NCBI RefSeq assembly: GCF_018408855.1
Contig: NZ_AP024326.1
Location: 620,001 to 684,000, forward strand
Reading direction: 5' to 3'
DNA: 64,000 nucleotides
Source: Caballeronia sp. NK8
Lineage (GTDB): Bacteria; Pseudomonadota; Gammaproteobacteria; Burkholderiales; Burkholderiaceae
Shown: positions 8,575 through 17,405 of the stretch, one piece after another
How positions within the stretch are numbered: the stretch's first letter is position 1
How the letters are laid out: each line of letters begins with the position of its first letter
The notes under the pieces: model-generated
The model's database searches: none
Told to the model about the DNA's origin: nothing
Seen by the model: the letters and a program-made list of their open reading frames with translations, nothing else
Program-made: the position numbers and the translations under genes

Positions 8575-9857
8575 TGCGCCAAGCGTGCCATTCCCGGACA
8601 AGGCAGTGCATCGGCGCCTTGTTCATCTCGATTGCCGGATACGCCGCAACAGGCTTCAGTGGCGCCGCGTGGTCGCTGACGGGCACCGTCATCGACGCTC
8701 GCACACACGCGCTCATAGCGGGCGCGATCGTCGTGGCGACGAATGCCACTGCGCTGAGCGACGCGAGCGGCCGTTTTGCACTCTCCAGCTCGACCGGACA
8801 AGTGTCCGCGCGCGCGGTCGGGTATCGTCGCGCTCACGCCGACGCCGGCGACAAGGACTCGATCACGCTCGAGCTCGAACCTTTTCGTCCTAAGGCCGTG
8901 TACCTTTCCGCGTACGGCATCAACAGCAAGCCGCTGCGCGATGCAACGCTCGCGCTCACTCGCGACACTGTCATCAACGCTCTGGTCATCGATGTGAAAG
9001 ACGATCGTGGCCTGCCACCCTATCGCGGCGGGGCACGAGAGGCGGCAGGCGCCGTGCCGGGCAAGAGTTCGCATCTTCCCGAGCGTCAGATGTTCGTAGC
9101 GCGACTCGCTGAGCTTCACGGTAACGGGCTTTATCTGATCGCACGTATCGTCGTCTTCAAGGATGACCCGCTCGCCGAAGTCCATCCAGAGTGGGCCGTA
9201 CGAGACGCATCCGGCAAACCATGGCGCGACCGAGAAGAGCTGCAATGGGTTGATCCGTTCTCGCAAGGTGTCTGGCGGCACAATCTCGACATCGCCGAAG
9301 AGGCGGCCCGGCTCGGCTTCGACGAAGTCCAGTTCGACTATGTGCGCTTTCCCGATGCAAGCGGCTTGCGCTTTGCGCAGCGCAACACGCGGGACAACCG
9401 CACTGCGGCCATCGTCGGGTTCCTGAGCGCCGCGCGCGAGCGGCTCGCACCTTACAACGTCTTTGTGTCCGCCGATACCTTTGGATACGTCTGCTGGAAT
9501 CCTGACGACACATCGATCGGCCAGGACATCGGCACGCTCGGGACCGCCCTCGATTACATATCGCCGATGCTCTACCCATCCGGCTTTACCTGGGAGCTGC
9601 CCGGCTGTATGAATCCCGTCGCCGACCCGGCCCAGATCGTTCGACGTTCACTCGCGCAAGCCAGGCAGCGAACCGGGTTGCCGGGGGTACGATTTAGGCC
9701 CTGGCTTCAGGCGTTTCGAGACTATGCATTCGATCATCGGGAATTCGGCGCGCAAGCCATCCGTGAACAGGTGCAGGCCGCCGAGGGCGCGGACACGGAT
9801 GGATGGATGCGCTGGAACCCGCGAAACCGATACGACCCTGCCGAGTTGCCCCATTGA
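8574..9857 (+). CDS. Putative glycoside hydrolase (DUF4015), exported
   Basis: A 427-residue protein with an N-terminal signal peptide or anchor (about 1-33), a small carboxypeptidase-regulatory-like beta domain (GTVIDARTHALIAGA to about residue 100) and a DUF4015 glycoside-hydrolase-like TIM barrel (about 110-420). Conserved barrel signatures visible are VYLSAYGINS, ALVIDVKDDRG, GFDEVQFDYVRFPD and YISPMLYPSGF. The acidic residues of DEVQFDYVRFPD are candidate catalytic residues. Translation is coupled to the broken deacetylase. A role in processing or anchoring an exopolysaccharide is inferred from this pairing. Confidence 0.82.
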   Translation: MRQACHSRTRQCIGALFISIAGYAATGFSGAAWSLTGTVIDARTHALIAGAIVVATNATALSDASGRFALSSSTGQVSARAVGYRRAHADAGDKDSITLELEPFRPKAVYLSAYGINSKPLRDATLALTRDTVINALVIDVKDDRGLPPYRGGAREAAGAVPGKSSHLPERQMFVARLAELHGNGLYLIARIVVFKDDPLAEVHPEWAVRDASGKPWRDREELQWVDPFSQGVWRHNLDIAEEAARLGFDEVQFDYVRFPDASGLRFAQRNTRDNRTAAIVGFLSAARERLAPYNVFVSADTFGYVCWNPDDTSIGQDIGTLGTALDYISPMLYPSGFTWELPGCMNPVADPAQIVRRSLAQARQRTGLPGVRFRPWLQAFRDYAFDHREFGAQAIREQVQAAEGADTDGWMRWNPRNRYDPAELPH

Positions 9858-9874
9858 CCGAGGTTCAGCAGCCC

Positions 9875-10858
9875 TCACGCCTTTGGTTTGTCCTTCTCTC
9901 CGTGCTGGTCGCGAACCAGCATCGAGGGAATCGTTGCGAGGCTCGCTACCCGGTTCGCGACGCTGCCAAAAAATGCACGCATCACGCCACGTCTGCCGTG
10001 CGTACCCAGCACGATGAGATTGGCGCTCCAGCGCTCGGCTTCGCGCAAGAGCGCATGGGAGACATCGTCGGAAGCGATGTCGGTACTTATCAGATCGGCC
10101 GAGATATGCGAGCGCGTGACGTTGGGCGGCGATTCCAGCCGCTCCGCGGCCGCTGCTATCGCCAACTCGCCTTCCTTGACAAAGGCGTCCTCGAGCGCCG
10201 TCACCGGCACGAAATCGCTGTAACGTACCGCGCGATCGACGACATAGACCACGCGTATATGTGTGTCAGGCGTAGCAAGCGCAGCACCGATGTCCACCGC
10301 CGCGAGCGATGCCGGACTGCCATCGACCGCGAATAGAATGCGATGAATGCCGGCGTCGCGAGCGGCGTCGTAACCCACCGGGACCACGATCATTGCGCAA
10401 GGCGCAAACTGGCTCAGCCTATCGGTTACCGACGGGTCGAGCCACCTCGCCAGACCGTGACGTTGTCGGGTCCCCAGAATCATGAGATCGGCGCGCTCCA
10501 CCTGCGCGGCTCTTGCGAGCGCATGCGCCACATCGCCGCTCTCTTTCGCGAGATCGATTACTTGTGTTCGCACGGACGCGGTCGCGTTTGCAAGCTCGCT
10601 ACTCGACTCGGCGATCGCGTATTTCGCGTCTTCCACCAGCTCTTTGTGCGCAACGCCAAAATCCAGCCCGGCGAGCGCCGCGTGGGGCGCGAACAGATGA
10701 GGGTCGAGCGCCACAGCAGCAATCGTGAGTTGGGTGTCAGACCGTACGAAACGCCGCGCAAAAGCGGCGGCGCAGCGGGAAGCGTCTGAAGAATCGACGC
10801 AAAGAATAATGTGCCCGAAAGCGCCAGCGTGTGCAGTCGTGTCCTTGTCTGCTTCCAT
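9875..10858 (-). CDS. Universal stress protein, tandem UspA domains (ATP-type second domain)
   Basis: A 327-residue protein with two UspA domains. The second carries the full nucleotide signature G-x2-G-x9-G-S (GTHGRRGVMRAFFGS). The first has a degenerate loop (GTRQRHGL) lacking the final G-S/T. ATG 10858 (MEADKD) is chosen because GGAGG precedes it at good spacing. FNR-like boxes lie 69 and 117 bases upstream in the region shared with the divergent MBL gene. ATP binding by domain 2 is a family-based expectation. Confidence 0.9.
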   Translation of the reverse strand: MEADKDTTAHAGAFGHIILCVDSSDASRCAAAFARRFVRSDTQLTIAAVALDPHLFAPHAALAGLDFGVAHKELVEDAKYAIAESSSELANATASVRTQVIDLAKESGDVAHALARAAQVERADLMILGTRQRHGLARWLDPSVTDRLSQFAPCAMIVVPVGYDAARDAGIHRILFAVDGSPASLAAVDIGAALATPDTHIRVVYVVDRAVRYSDFVPVTALEDAFVKEGELAIAAAAERLESPPNVTRSHISADLISTDIASDDVSHALLREAERWSANLIVLGTHGRRGVMRAFFGSVANRVASLATIPSMLVRDQHGEKDKPKA

Positions 10859-10926
10859 GGCCTGTCCTCCCGACGCTGCGCGCGGATTCGATACGCGCAT
10901 CCTACCGATCCCCTATGGCGCGACGC

Positions 10927-10940
10927 CTGACTCAGATCAA
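10927..10940. promoter_or_regulatory. FNR-type box (one mismatch), Usp promoter
   Basis: CTGACTCAGATCAA lies 69 bases upstream of the leftward Usp start and 48 bases from the box serving the MBL gene. Confidence 0.65.
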
Positions 10941-10974
10941 GCAAAATGCGGCGCATCGCACCCGCCATGTTTCA

Positions 10975-10988
10975 TTGACCCGAGTCAA
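10975..10988. promoter_or_regulatory. FNR-type box, MBL gene promoter
   Basis: TTGACCCGAGTCAA ends 60 bases before the GTG start at 11048. Confidence 0.8.
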
Positions 10989-11047
10989 ATCACCGTGGCT
11001 TGACGCGCGTACGCTGCCGTTCATGTCGAAAACAACTCGGAGATATC

Positions 11048-12403
11048 GTGCGACTCACATTTCTCGGGGCGGCCGAGACGGTAACCGGCTCGAAATATCT
11101 GCTTGAACATGAAGGCAAACGAGTACTGATCGACTGCGGACTGTTTCAAGGCACGAAGAATCTTCGTCTGCGCAACTGGGCCCTGCCATCCTTCCCGGTC
11201 GACTCTCTGGATGCGGTCATCCTCACGCATGCCCATCTTGATCATTCGGGCTATCTGCCGGCGCTGGCGCAAGCGGGATATCGGGGTCCGGTCTACTGCA
11301 CGCCGGGTACATGCGACCTGTGCGAAATCCTTCTGCTCGACAGCGCGAAGCTTCAGGAAGAGGAAGCCGCCTATGCGACGCGGCACGGCTTCTCCCGGCA
11401 CCACCCTGCGTTGCCGCTCTACACCCTCAAGAACGCGCAGGACGCACTCCGGCTGCTGGTCCCGCGCGCCTTCGACATCATGACTGAACTGAGCCCTGGC
11501 GCGGCATTTCGTTTGCTGCCTGCCGGGCATATTCTCGGCGCGGCAAGCATCGAGCTCGCGCTTGGCGGCCGAACGCTGCTGTTCTCCGGCGACATCGGCC
11601 GGCCATGCGATGCGCTCATGCGCGCGCCTCAAGCTCCGCCGCGCGCGGATGTGCTCGTCATCGAATCGACCTATGGCGATCGCCTGCATACGCCGGCGGA
11701 TCCGTTGGATGAAATCACCCGCGTCTTCGCCGATACGTTTCGCCATGGAGGCGTCGTGGTGATTCCATGCTTCGCCGTGGGCCGCGCGCAGACTTTGCTT
11801 CACTACATCGCCTCGCTCATGCAAGGCGGCCGCATGGCGCGCGTGCCCGTATTTCTGGACAGCCCGATGGCCACGAGCGTGACGCAGGCCTATTTGCGCC
11901 ACCTGAGCGAACATCGCCTGACGCGCTCGCAACTCGATTCGATCGAGCACGCGGCGACCATCGTGCGCAGCGTCGACGAGTCGAAAACCGTCAGCGCGCG
12001 CAAGGGGCCAATGGTCATCATCGCCGGCAGCGGCATGGCAACGGGCGGCCGGGTGCTGCATCATCTCAAGGCTTTCGCACCGGATGACCGTAACACCATT
12101 TTGCTGGTTGGCTATCAGGCGGCCGGGACACGTGGCGCATCCATTGCGGCGCACGCGCCCGCAATCAAGATTCACGGCGAATACGTCCCGGTTCGCGCGC
12201 GCGTGGTCTCGCTCGACTCGATGTCCGCGCATGCCGACTATGCCGAGTTGCTCGATTGGCTGCGCGGCATGCCCGGCGCGCCGAGCCACACGTTCGTCAC
12301 GCACGGCGAACCCGCCGCCGCAGACGCACTCCGGCGCCGAATCGAAGAAACCTTGCATTGGCCCTGTTCGGTACCGGTCTATATGCAGGAAGTGGAGTTT
12401 TGA
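11048..12403 (+). CDS. MBL-fold RNase-like protein (beta-CASP, RNA specificity domain)
   Basis: A 451-residue protein of the metallo-beta-lactamase/beta-CASP family (CPSF73/YsgC-like). The zinc motif HAHLDH is at residues 61-66. SGDIGR, ESTYGDR and the C-terminal RMMR-type segment with SAHADYAELL follow in the expected order, as does FVTHGEP. GTG 11048 is chosen because GGAGA sits five bases upstream and the protein then begins at the conserved VRLTFLGAAETVTGS; an FNR box lies 60 bases upstream. It is probably an endo- or exoribonuclease adjusting RNA turnover during oxygen limitation. Family membership is clear; the substrate is not. Confidence 0.9.
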   Translation: MRLTFLGAAETVTGSKYLLEHEGKRVLIDCGLFQGTKNLRLRNWALPSFPVDSLDAVILTHAHLDHSGYLPALAQAGYRGPVYCTPGTCDLCEILLLDSAKLQEEEAAYATRHGFSRHHPALPLYTLKNAQDALRLLVPRAFDIMTELSPGAAFRLLPAGHILGAASIELALGGRTLLFSGDIGRPCDALMRAPQAPPRADVLVIESTYGDRLHTPADPLDEITRVFADTFRHGGVVVIPCFAVGRAQTLLHYIASLMQGGRMARVPVFLDSPMATSVTQAYLRHLSEHRLTRSQLDSIEHAATIVRSVDESKTVSARKGPMVIIAGSGMATGGRVLHHLKAFAPDDRNTILLVGYQAAGTRGASIAAHAPAIKIHGEYVPVRARVVSLDSMSAHADYAELLDWLRGMPGAPSHTFVTHGEPAAADALRRRIEETLHWPCSVPVYMQEVEF

Positions 12404-12488
12404 TCAAACATGAGCCGCCCCTCTCCGGGCTTCCATGGAAAAAATTCCGCATAAGGCGAGGTGATCCAGCGCGCGGCTTGGTCCCCGC

Positions 12489-12518
12489 CAAAAATAAGAG
12501 GCGCCAGTGCCGGCGCCC
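12489..12518 (-). terminator. Rho-independent terminator of the BON gene
   Basis: On the minus strand the stem GGCGCC-GGCACT-GGCGCC is followed by TCTTATTTTT. It lies just past the leftward BON gene, in the convergent gap with the MBL gene. Confidence 0.7.
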
Positions 12519-12541
12519 CGATCAGTCAACAGTGAGAGGCA

Positions 12542-13192
12542 TTAGTTGAATTCAAGGTTATCGACTACGGCGGTGACGCCGCGCGTCGCCCACGCCGCAC
12601 CGCGCGCGGCATCACGTTCCGAAGCGCTGTCGACTTTGCCAGTCAGCGTGACTGTTCCGTCTTCAACCTTGATGTCGATATGCTTCGCCTCACGCTCGGC
12701 ATGACGTTTGAGGGCACGTGAGATTGCATCGCCGATATCTGCCGCAGCGAGATCCGCGCGCACACAAATCAAATTCGTCACGCCGGTGACACTGCGCATG
12801 TGTGCAATGCCGCGCGTCACGAGACGGCTCTGATACGCCCAGTCGACATCGCCACGCAAGGTGACATGCCCCTTCTCGACTTGCACAGTGACGGCGCCTT
12901 CAGGCAAGCCGACCGTCCAGCGCAGCAAGGTGTCCGCCGCGCCTGCGATGTCCGCGTCATCGCGCACTTCGTGATGAGGCACGCGAACCTGCATGTCGAC
13001 CACCACCGCCCGCACGCCTGACACGCGACGTGCGGCATCCTCTGCCGCGAGCTTCTCGGAATAGCTCGCGGGATGCCCTGAGAGGCTGACGATACCGTCG
13101 GCCACTTCCACGCCGATGCGTGTCGCGACTACATCGGGCGTCCAATCGAGTTCTTCTTCCACGTCCTGCTTGATCTTCCAGTCCTCTTTCAT
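12542..13192 (-). CDS. BON-domain protein, three repeats
   Basis: A 216-residue protein with three BON domains (about 1-70, 75-145 and 150-216), each ending in a G-V-x-x-V-x-[NV]-type strand such as GVRAVVVDMQV, GVTNLICV and GVTAVVDNLEF. No signal peptide is visible, unlike OsmY, so it is probably cytoplasmic or granule-associated. BON domains generally contact phospholipid or polymer surfaces. ATG 13192 has GGAGG nine bases upstream. It follows hsp20 on the same strand after 59 bases and is probably in its operon, driven from the FNR box at 13808. Confidence 0.88.
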   Translation of the reverse strand: MKEDWKIKQDVEEELDWTPDVVATRIGVEVADGIVSLSGHPASYSEKLAAEDAARRVSGVRAVVVDMQVRVPHHEVRDDADIAGAADTLLRWTVGLPEGAVTVQVEKGHVTLRGDVDWAYQSRLVTRGIAHMRSVTGVTNLICVRADLAAADIGDAISRALKRHAEREAKHIDIKVEDGTVTLTGKVDSASERDAARGAAWATRGVTAVVDNLEFN

Positions 13193-13251
13193 GAGGCACA
13201 CCTCCGTGCATCGGTTGCTGGCGCGCGAACGCCGCGCGCCAGGCGTGGTTC

Positions 13252-13683
13252 CTAGTTGATCTGCAGACGCTTCTGATCCGCAGGAACCTTCTTCGGAAGC
13301 GTGAGTGTCAGGATGCCATCTCGGAACTGCGCGCTAGCACCGGCCTCGTCAATCTCGCTGCCGAGCGAGAACGTGCGGCTGACTTCACCCGAATAGCGTT
13401 CACGGCGAATCACGCGTTCGCCTTCCTTCTCTTCCTTGTTACGCTCGGACTTGGCATGGATGGACACGGCGTTGCGGTCGATTTTGACGTCGATGTCCTT
13501 CTTGTCGATACCCGGCAGGTCGGCCTTGACGAGATAGGCGACGTCGGTTTCGCTCACGTCGATTTTGACCTGAGCCAACGGCGCCTCCTCGAGCGAAAGG
13601 CTGCGTAGCGGACGAAAGAGTCCCTGGAACATCTCCGAGACGGGCTCGATGGAAAACGGATCGAAACGGGTCAGATTGCTCAT
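13252..13683 (-). CDS. Small heat-shock protein, Hsp20/alpha-crystallin
   Basis: A 143-residue holdase chaperone with a central alpha-crystallin domain (about 38-130). The strand KIDVSETDVAYLVKADLPGI, the RRERYSGEVSRTFSL segment and the end GILTLTLPKK (the G-x-L core motif) are all present, followed by a short tail with an L-x-I (LQI). ATG 13683 has GGAGA directly upstream at good spacing. An FNR box lies 125 bases upstream. It should bind unfolding proteins without ATP. Its place beside a Usp and a BON gene mirrors low-oxygen stress loci in other bacteria. Confidence 0.93.
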   Translation of the reverse strand: MSNLTRFDPFSIEPVSEMFQGLFRPLRSLSLEEAPLAQVKIDVSETDVAYLVKADLPGIDKKDIDVKIDRNAVSIHAKSERNKEEKEGERVIRRERYSGEVSRTFSLGSEIDEAGASAQFRDGILTLTLPKKVPADQKRLQIN

Positions 13684-13807
13684 GGTAGTCTCCTTGATAG
13701 GAAAGCTAACGAATAACCGATCGTTATCGAGCGATCGGCTCGTGTCTGAACTCCACAGCGTTGCACGGGAGTACCGAACCACTGTAAATTCACCACTGCA
13801 AACCCGA

Positions 13808-13821
13808 TTGACCTGAGTCAA
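13808..13821. promoter_or_regulatory. FNR-type box, hsp20-BON promoter
   Basis: TTGACCTGAGTCAA, a perfect palindromic pair, lies 125 bases upstream of the leftward hsp20 start and just past the end of the adjacent Usp gene. Confidence 0.8.
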
Positions 13822-13845
13822 GCAAGAGCGCTTCATGGGCGATGC

Positions 13846-14820
13846 TTATGCAGTGGCAATGGCCTCGGGCGGGCGACGACGCGACAGCAGAAGCGGAGAT
13901 TCCGTCAGTTCCGCAACGCGTCCGGACACGGTACCGAGCATCCAGCGGGCGACACCGCGATGTCCGTGCGTACCCATCAGAATGGCATCGGCCTTCGCGC
14001 ACGCTGCTTCGCGCACGATCGCGTGCGCGACGTCGTCCCCTGCTTCCCCCGTGTGCACCAGTTCGGCATCGAACGTAAATCCCTGCGCGCCCCAGGTTTG
14101 CGAAAAGACCTCGCGGGCCTTGGCCAGTGCCGCCCGGCCCTCTTCAAGAAACGCGTCTTCGAGCGTGGCGCGCGAGGCATCAGCTCCCCGGGCCGAGCGA
14201 TCGACTACATAGATCGCTTTCACATGTGCGCCAGGATCGGCTAGCTTGAAACCTGCGCGCAATGATTCCAGCGAAGCAGGACTGCCGTCCACGGCGCACA
14301 GCAATCGGTCGGGCCGTGTGGTCAGCTTGTGGGACGGATGCTCGGGCAGGACCAGGATCGAGCAATGGGCCATGCTCGGTGCATCTCGAGCTGCACGCTC
14401 GGTCCATTGCAGGATACACAAGTGCTGGCGTGCGCCGAGCACCATAAGGTCCGCTCGCCAGGCTTGTGCGGCTCGCGTGAGCGCATGGGCCGCGTCGCCG
14501 CCGCGCTCGAACAGATCCGTGATATGCGTTTCCACATCGAGTCCCGCGCGCTTCAGGCATGCTTGCGCAGTGCTCACGCTCACCTCGACGCCACGTTGCA
14601 AGTGCGCATGTGCCGCACTCAAGTTGAAGAACGCGAGCGGTGCGTGCGGAATCATCGCTCGCGCGTTTTCCAGCAATCCGACGATACACACTCTCGTGTC
14701 TGCGTCCGCCAGTGAGCTGATCAGTGCTGCGGCATCGGCCCAGTCTTCAGTCGAATCGATGCATAGCATGATGCGTCCGAAAGCCGCGCGTTGCTTATGG
14801 GGAGTTGACGTGTTGCTCAT
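13846..14820 (-). CDS. Universal stress protein, tandem UspA domains (ATP-type second domain)
   Basis: A 324-residue Usp with two domains. The second has the nucleotide signature GTHGHRGVARWMLGT (G-x2-G-x9-G-T). The first domain ends in a variant loop (GARQHLCIL). It is closely similar in layout to the Usp at 9875. ATG 14820 (MSNTSTPHK) is chosen because AGAGGA precedes it. It lies 40 bases downstream of the acetoacetyl-CoA reductase gene on the same strand and may be the last gene of the phasin-reductase-Usp operon. Confidence 0.9.
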   Translation of the reverse strand: MSNTSTPHKQRAAFGRIMLCIDSTEDWADAAALISSLADADTRVCIVGLLENARAMIPHAPLAFFNLSAAHAHLQRGVEVSVSTAQACLKRAGLDVETHITDLFERGGDAAHALTRAAQAWRADLMVLGARQHLCILQWTERAARDAPSMAHCSILVLPEHPSHKLTTRPDRLLCAVDGSPASLESLRAGFKLADPGAHVKAIYVVDRSARGADASRATLEDAFLEEGRAALAKAREVFSQTWGAQGFTFDAELVHTGEAGDDVAHAIVREAACAKADAILMGTHGHRGVARWMLGTVSGRVAELTESPLLLSRRRPPEAIATA

Positions 14821-14860
14821 AGGATCCTCTATGCCCACGATCGGGTGAACAGCCACCCGC

Positions 14861-15607
14861 TCAATGCATGTGCATGCCACCGTTGATCGCGACATCCGCG
14901 CCGGTGATGAATGCGGCTTCCTCAGTGCAAAGGAATGCCACGAGTGCTGCGACTTCTTCAGGACGACCCAGCCTGCCGAGCGGGATCTGCGGGAGAATCT
15001 TTGTGCGCATGACTTCCTCCGGCACGGACTGAACCATCGCGGTGGCGAGATAACCCGGCGAGACCGTGTTCACCGTCACGCCGGCCTTCGCGACTTCGAG
15101 CGCAAGTGACTTGGTGAAACCGTGAACTCCCGCCTTAGCGGCCGCGTAATTCGTCTGGCCGAAAGCGCCACGAGAGCCATTGACCGAGCCGATGTTTACG
15201 ATCCGTCCGAAGCCGCGCTCGACCATACCGGCGATATATGGCTTCGTCATGTTGAAAAGCGCATCGAGATCGGTGCGGATGACCGTCTCCCAATCATCTT
15301 TGGTCGTCTTGACGAAACGCGCATCTCGCGTGATGGCGCCGTTGTTCACCAGGCAGTCGATACCGCCGAACGCTTCGGTAACCACCGTTGCGCAGTGCGT
15401 GCAGGAGTCGAGATCGGTAATGTCGGCTTCGTAGGCGCTGAATTGCCGTCCGTTCTCGCGCTCGTTTGCGAGCCACGTCTGAGTATGGTCATTGCGTGGC
15501 GAATACGTGACCGCAACACGGAAACCCTTGTCATACAGGGCTCGTGCGATGGCCGCGCCCAGGCCGCCCATGCCGCCCGTGACCAATGCCGTACGCTCAC
15601 GCGACAT
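14861..15607 (-). CDS. phaB: Acetoacetyl-CoA reductase (PhaB-like SDR)
   Basis: A 248-residue short-chain dehydrogenase. The cofactor loop TGGMGGLG is at residues 10-17, with a catalytic Ser (NIGSVNGSRG), Tyr and Lys (TNYAAAKAG) and the C-terminal ITGADVAINGGMHMH end typical of PhaB/PhbB. The enzyme reduces acetoacetyl-CoA with NADPH to 3-hydroxybutyryl-CoA for PHB, a sink for reducing power when oxygen is short. The family NNAG motif reads NNGA here. Its start overlaps the stop of the phasin-like gene by 11 bases, so the two are co-translated. A fatty-acid FabG function is a less likely alternative. Confidence 0.9.
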   Translation of the reverse strand: MSRERTALVTGGMGGLGAAIARALYDKGFRVAVTYSPRNDHTQTWLANERENGRQFSAYEADITDLDSCTHCATVVTEAFGGIDCLVNNGAITRDARFVKTTKDDWETVIRTDLDALFNMTKPYIAGMVERGFGRIVNIGSVNGSRGAFGQTNYAAAKAGVHGFTKSLALEVAKAGVTVNTVSPGYLATAMVQSVPEEVMRTKILPQIPLGRLGRPEEVAALVAFLCTEEAAFITGADVAINGGMHMH

Positions 15608-16061
15608 GCTGATCCCCCTTCACGAGCGCGCGAGGCGACGCCTGCCCAGACTCATTGCGCCGGATCACCTCACGCAGCACCGACTCCCCTGCATTCCCCG
15701 TCCCCGCGATCCGGTTCAGTCCATGCCACGTTTCCTGCCAGTCCGTCAGACTCTCGGAAAACACGTGAGCCAGTGCGTTTCTGCCTAACAATTCGAGACC
15801 GATGCTTTCCTGCATGAGCGACATCATCTCAGCTGCGTGATCGCGCATGATGGTCTGGGTCGATGCGATGATTTCGTTCCAGTCCGAACATGTGGCAATG
15901 ACATCGCGCTCACGCTTCAACGTACGGGCATTGAGCTCGACCTGGCGCACACGGAGCGCGCACCAGTGCTCGCGCCAGTAGTTGGCGAGCTGCGCCCAGC
16001 GCAGGGCGAGACGCAGGTTCTCTCGCGAAATATCGAAAGGCAGTTCTGACTTCATCTGCAT
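15597..16061 (-). CDS. Phasin-like PHB granule-associated protein
   Basis: A 154-residue all-helical protein with no signal peptide. The middle (MMSLMQESIGLELLGRNALAHV) and the amphipathic character fit phasin-type granule proteins. It directly precedes and overlaps phaB. ATG 16061 has AAGGGGA upstream; ATG 16055 is a possible internal start. An FNR-like box lies 82 bases upstream. Assignment rests mainly on context and helical composition; no diagnostic motif is certain. Confidence 0.6.
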   Translation of the reverse strand: MQMKSELPFDISRENLRLALRWAQLANYWREHWCALRVRQVELNARTLKRERDVIATCSDWNEIIASTQTIMRDHAAEMMSLMQESIGLELLGRNALAHVFSESLTDWQETWHGLNRIAGTGNAGESVLREVIRRNESGQASPRALVKGDQHVA

Positions 16062-16142
16062 GACTGTCCCCTTCCTTATCGTGCACAACGCGACTGGCGC
16101 CGTGCGTACGCCCCGACTCTATTCGCGGGCGTCTCTTCGCCG

Positions 16143-16156
16143 TTGATCCACATCAA
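16143..16156. promoter_or_regulatory. FNR-type box, phasin-phaB promoter
   Basis: TTGATCCACATCAA, the closest match here to the E. coli FNR consensus (TTGAT-N4-ATCAA), lies 82 bases upstream of the phasin-like start. Confidence 0.85.
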
Positions 16157-16187
16157 CGGCATCGAAACTTCCGTGGTACGTGCGCCG

Positions 16188-16201
16188 TTGACGTGGATCA
16201 A
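16188..16201. promoter_or_regulatory. FNR-type box, Acg-like nitroreductase promoter
   Basis: TTGACGTGGATCAA ends 61 bases before ATG 16262 and lies 45 bases from the box of the divergent operon. The two boxes share flanking GCCGTTGA and TCAACGG bases. Confidence 0.85.
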
Positions 16202-16261
16202 CGGGGCCAGACGACTTCGCGTCACGATGGCGCCATCCGAGCTAACTTGCGAGGGACCATC

Positions 16262-17293
16262 ATGCGTTCGCACGCTGCCATCGACCCTTGGGCCATCAGG
16301 GAATCAGACCTTGCGCCGCTCGCGGATGAAGCCGCGAAGCTACGCTTTGCGCTTCATTACGCGGTGCTTGCTCCGTCGAACCACAATGCACAACCGTGGC
16401 GTTTCATCGTCGATGGGACGAGCGTATTGCTATGTGCCGATCGCACGCGGGCGTTGGCCGTTGTCGATCCTTTCGATCGAGAGCTCATCATCGGTTGCGG
16501 CGCGGCGCTCTTCAATCTGCGCGTCGCGTTGCAGCATCTTGGTTTGGGCTATGCGATCACGCTCTTGCCCGACCGCCTTGATCCGGACGTTCTCGCCCAG
16601 GTGCGCGTCTTTGCAGGCGCGCACGATGCCGGCGTTGCTGCGCTCTTCGACGCTATCACGGAGCGTGTCACGACGCGGGAGGCCTTCGACATCGAGCCCA
16701 TACCGATGAGCGTCCAGGACGAACTTGTACAGGCTGCCGTTGCCGAAGGTGTGGATGCGGCCTCCATCGCATGGGCGGCCAAGCGCGAAACCATTGCCGA
16801 ACTCGTTGCGCAGGCGGATCACCAGCAATTCCGCGATCCCCGCTTCCGTCGTGAGCTGGCGAGCTGGATTCACGCGAGCAGACGCGGAGACGGAATGCCT
16901 GCCTATGCGGCGGGGGTGAGTGCTTTGCTCGACTTTGCATCGCCGATCGCGTCGTCCGTGCTTCGCACCTTCGATCTCGGGGACGGCGCGGCAGCTGCGC
17001 ACCGACTCCTCGTCGAACATTCACCGATGCTGCTTTGCATCAGCACGGGCGAAGACAATCCCTCGGCCTGGCTAGCCAGCGGGCAGGCGCTCGCACGCGT
17101 CCTGCTCACTGCGGTGAGACTTGGATTATGTGTCTCGTATCTCAATCAGCCGATCGAGATCGAAGCGCTTCGGAACGCGCTGCGCCACCAAACCGGCATG
17201 TCGACGCTGCCGCAACTGCTGCTGCGCATCGGACGCGGCCGGAAGTGTGCGCACACGCCCAGGCGTGCGATGTCGGAGGTGGTCGCCCTGTAA
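16262..17293 (+). CDS. Acg-family nitroreductase-like FMN-binding protein
   Basis: A 343-residue protein of the Acg/Rv3131 type: two nitroreductase-like halves, with APSNHNAQPWRF (about 38-49) as the FMN-binding signature and QALARVLLTAVRLGL in the C-terminal half. In the Mycobacterium tuberculosis DosR regulon, Acg lacks ordinary nitroreductase activity and has been proposed to store or sequester flavin; the same may apply here. ATG 16262 has a GAGGGA upstream and an FNR box at 61 bases. It is transcribed divergently from the phasin operon. Confidence 0.85.
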   Translation: MRSHAAIDPWAIRESDLAPLADEAAKLRFALHYAVLAPSNHNAQPWRFIVDGTSVLLCADRTRALAVVDPFDRELIIGCGAALFNLRVALQHLGLGYAITLLPDRLDPDVLAQVRVFAGAHDAGVAALFDAITERVTTREAFDIEPIPMSVQDELVQAAVAEGVDAASIAWAAKRETIAELVAQADHQQFRDPRFRRELASWIHASRRGDGMPAYAAGVSALLDFASPIASSVLRTFDLGDGAAAAHRLLVEHSPMLLCISTGEDNPSAWLASGQALARVLLTAVRLGLCVSYLNQPIEIEALRNALRHQTGMSTLPQLLLRIGRGRKCAHTPRRAMSEVVAL

Positions 17294-17405
17294 GCACGCG
17301 TCTCGGCATGCCAGCCTATATTCTCGATGTGGTCCGGATTCGATCTTCGCTTCGGCCCACTCGTCAACGGAGCGTTGGACGTACGCGGCGAGCGCGTCTG
17401 GCTCG

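Noticed and set aside
9797..10900. Long open frames on the plus strand antisense to the Usp gene
   Set aside because: Typical high-GC shadow frames; the minus strand carries a complete UspA protein with a ribosome-binding site.
11021..12358. 445-codon minus-strand frame opposite the MBL gene
   Set aside because: Composition is His/Arg-rich without domain motifs, and the plus strand has all metallo-beta-lactamase motifs.
13713..13727. ATAAC-N5-GTTAT palindrome upstream of hsp20
   Set aside because: Short, seen once, and not matching a known heat-shock element; kept out of the feature list.
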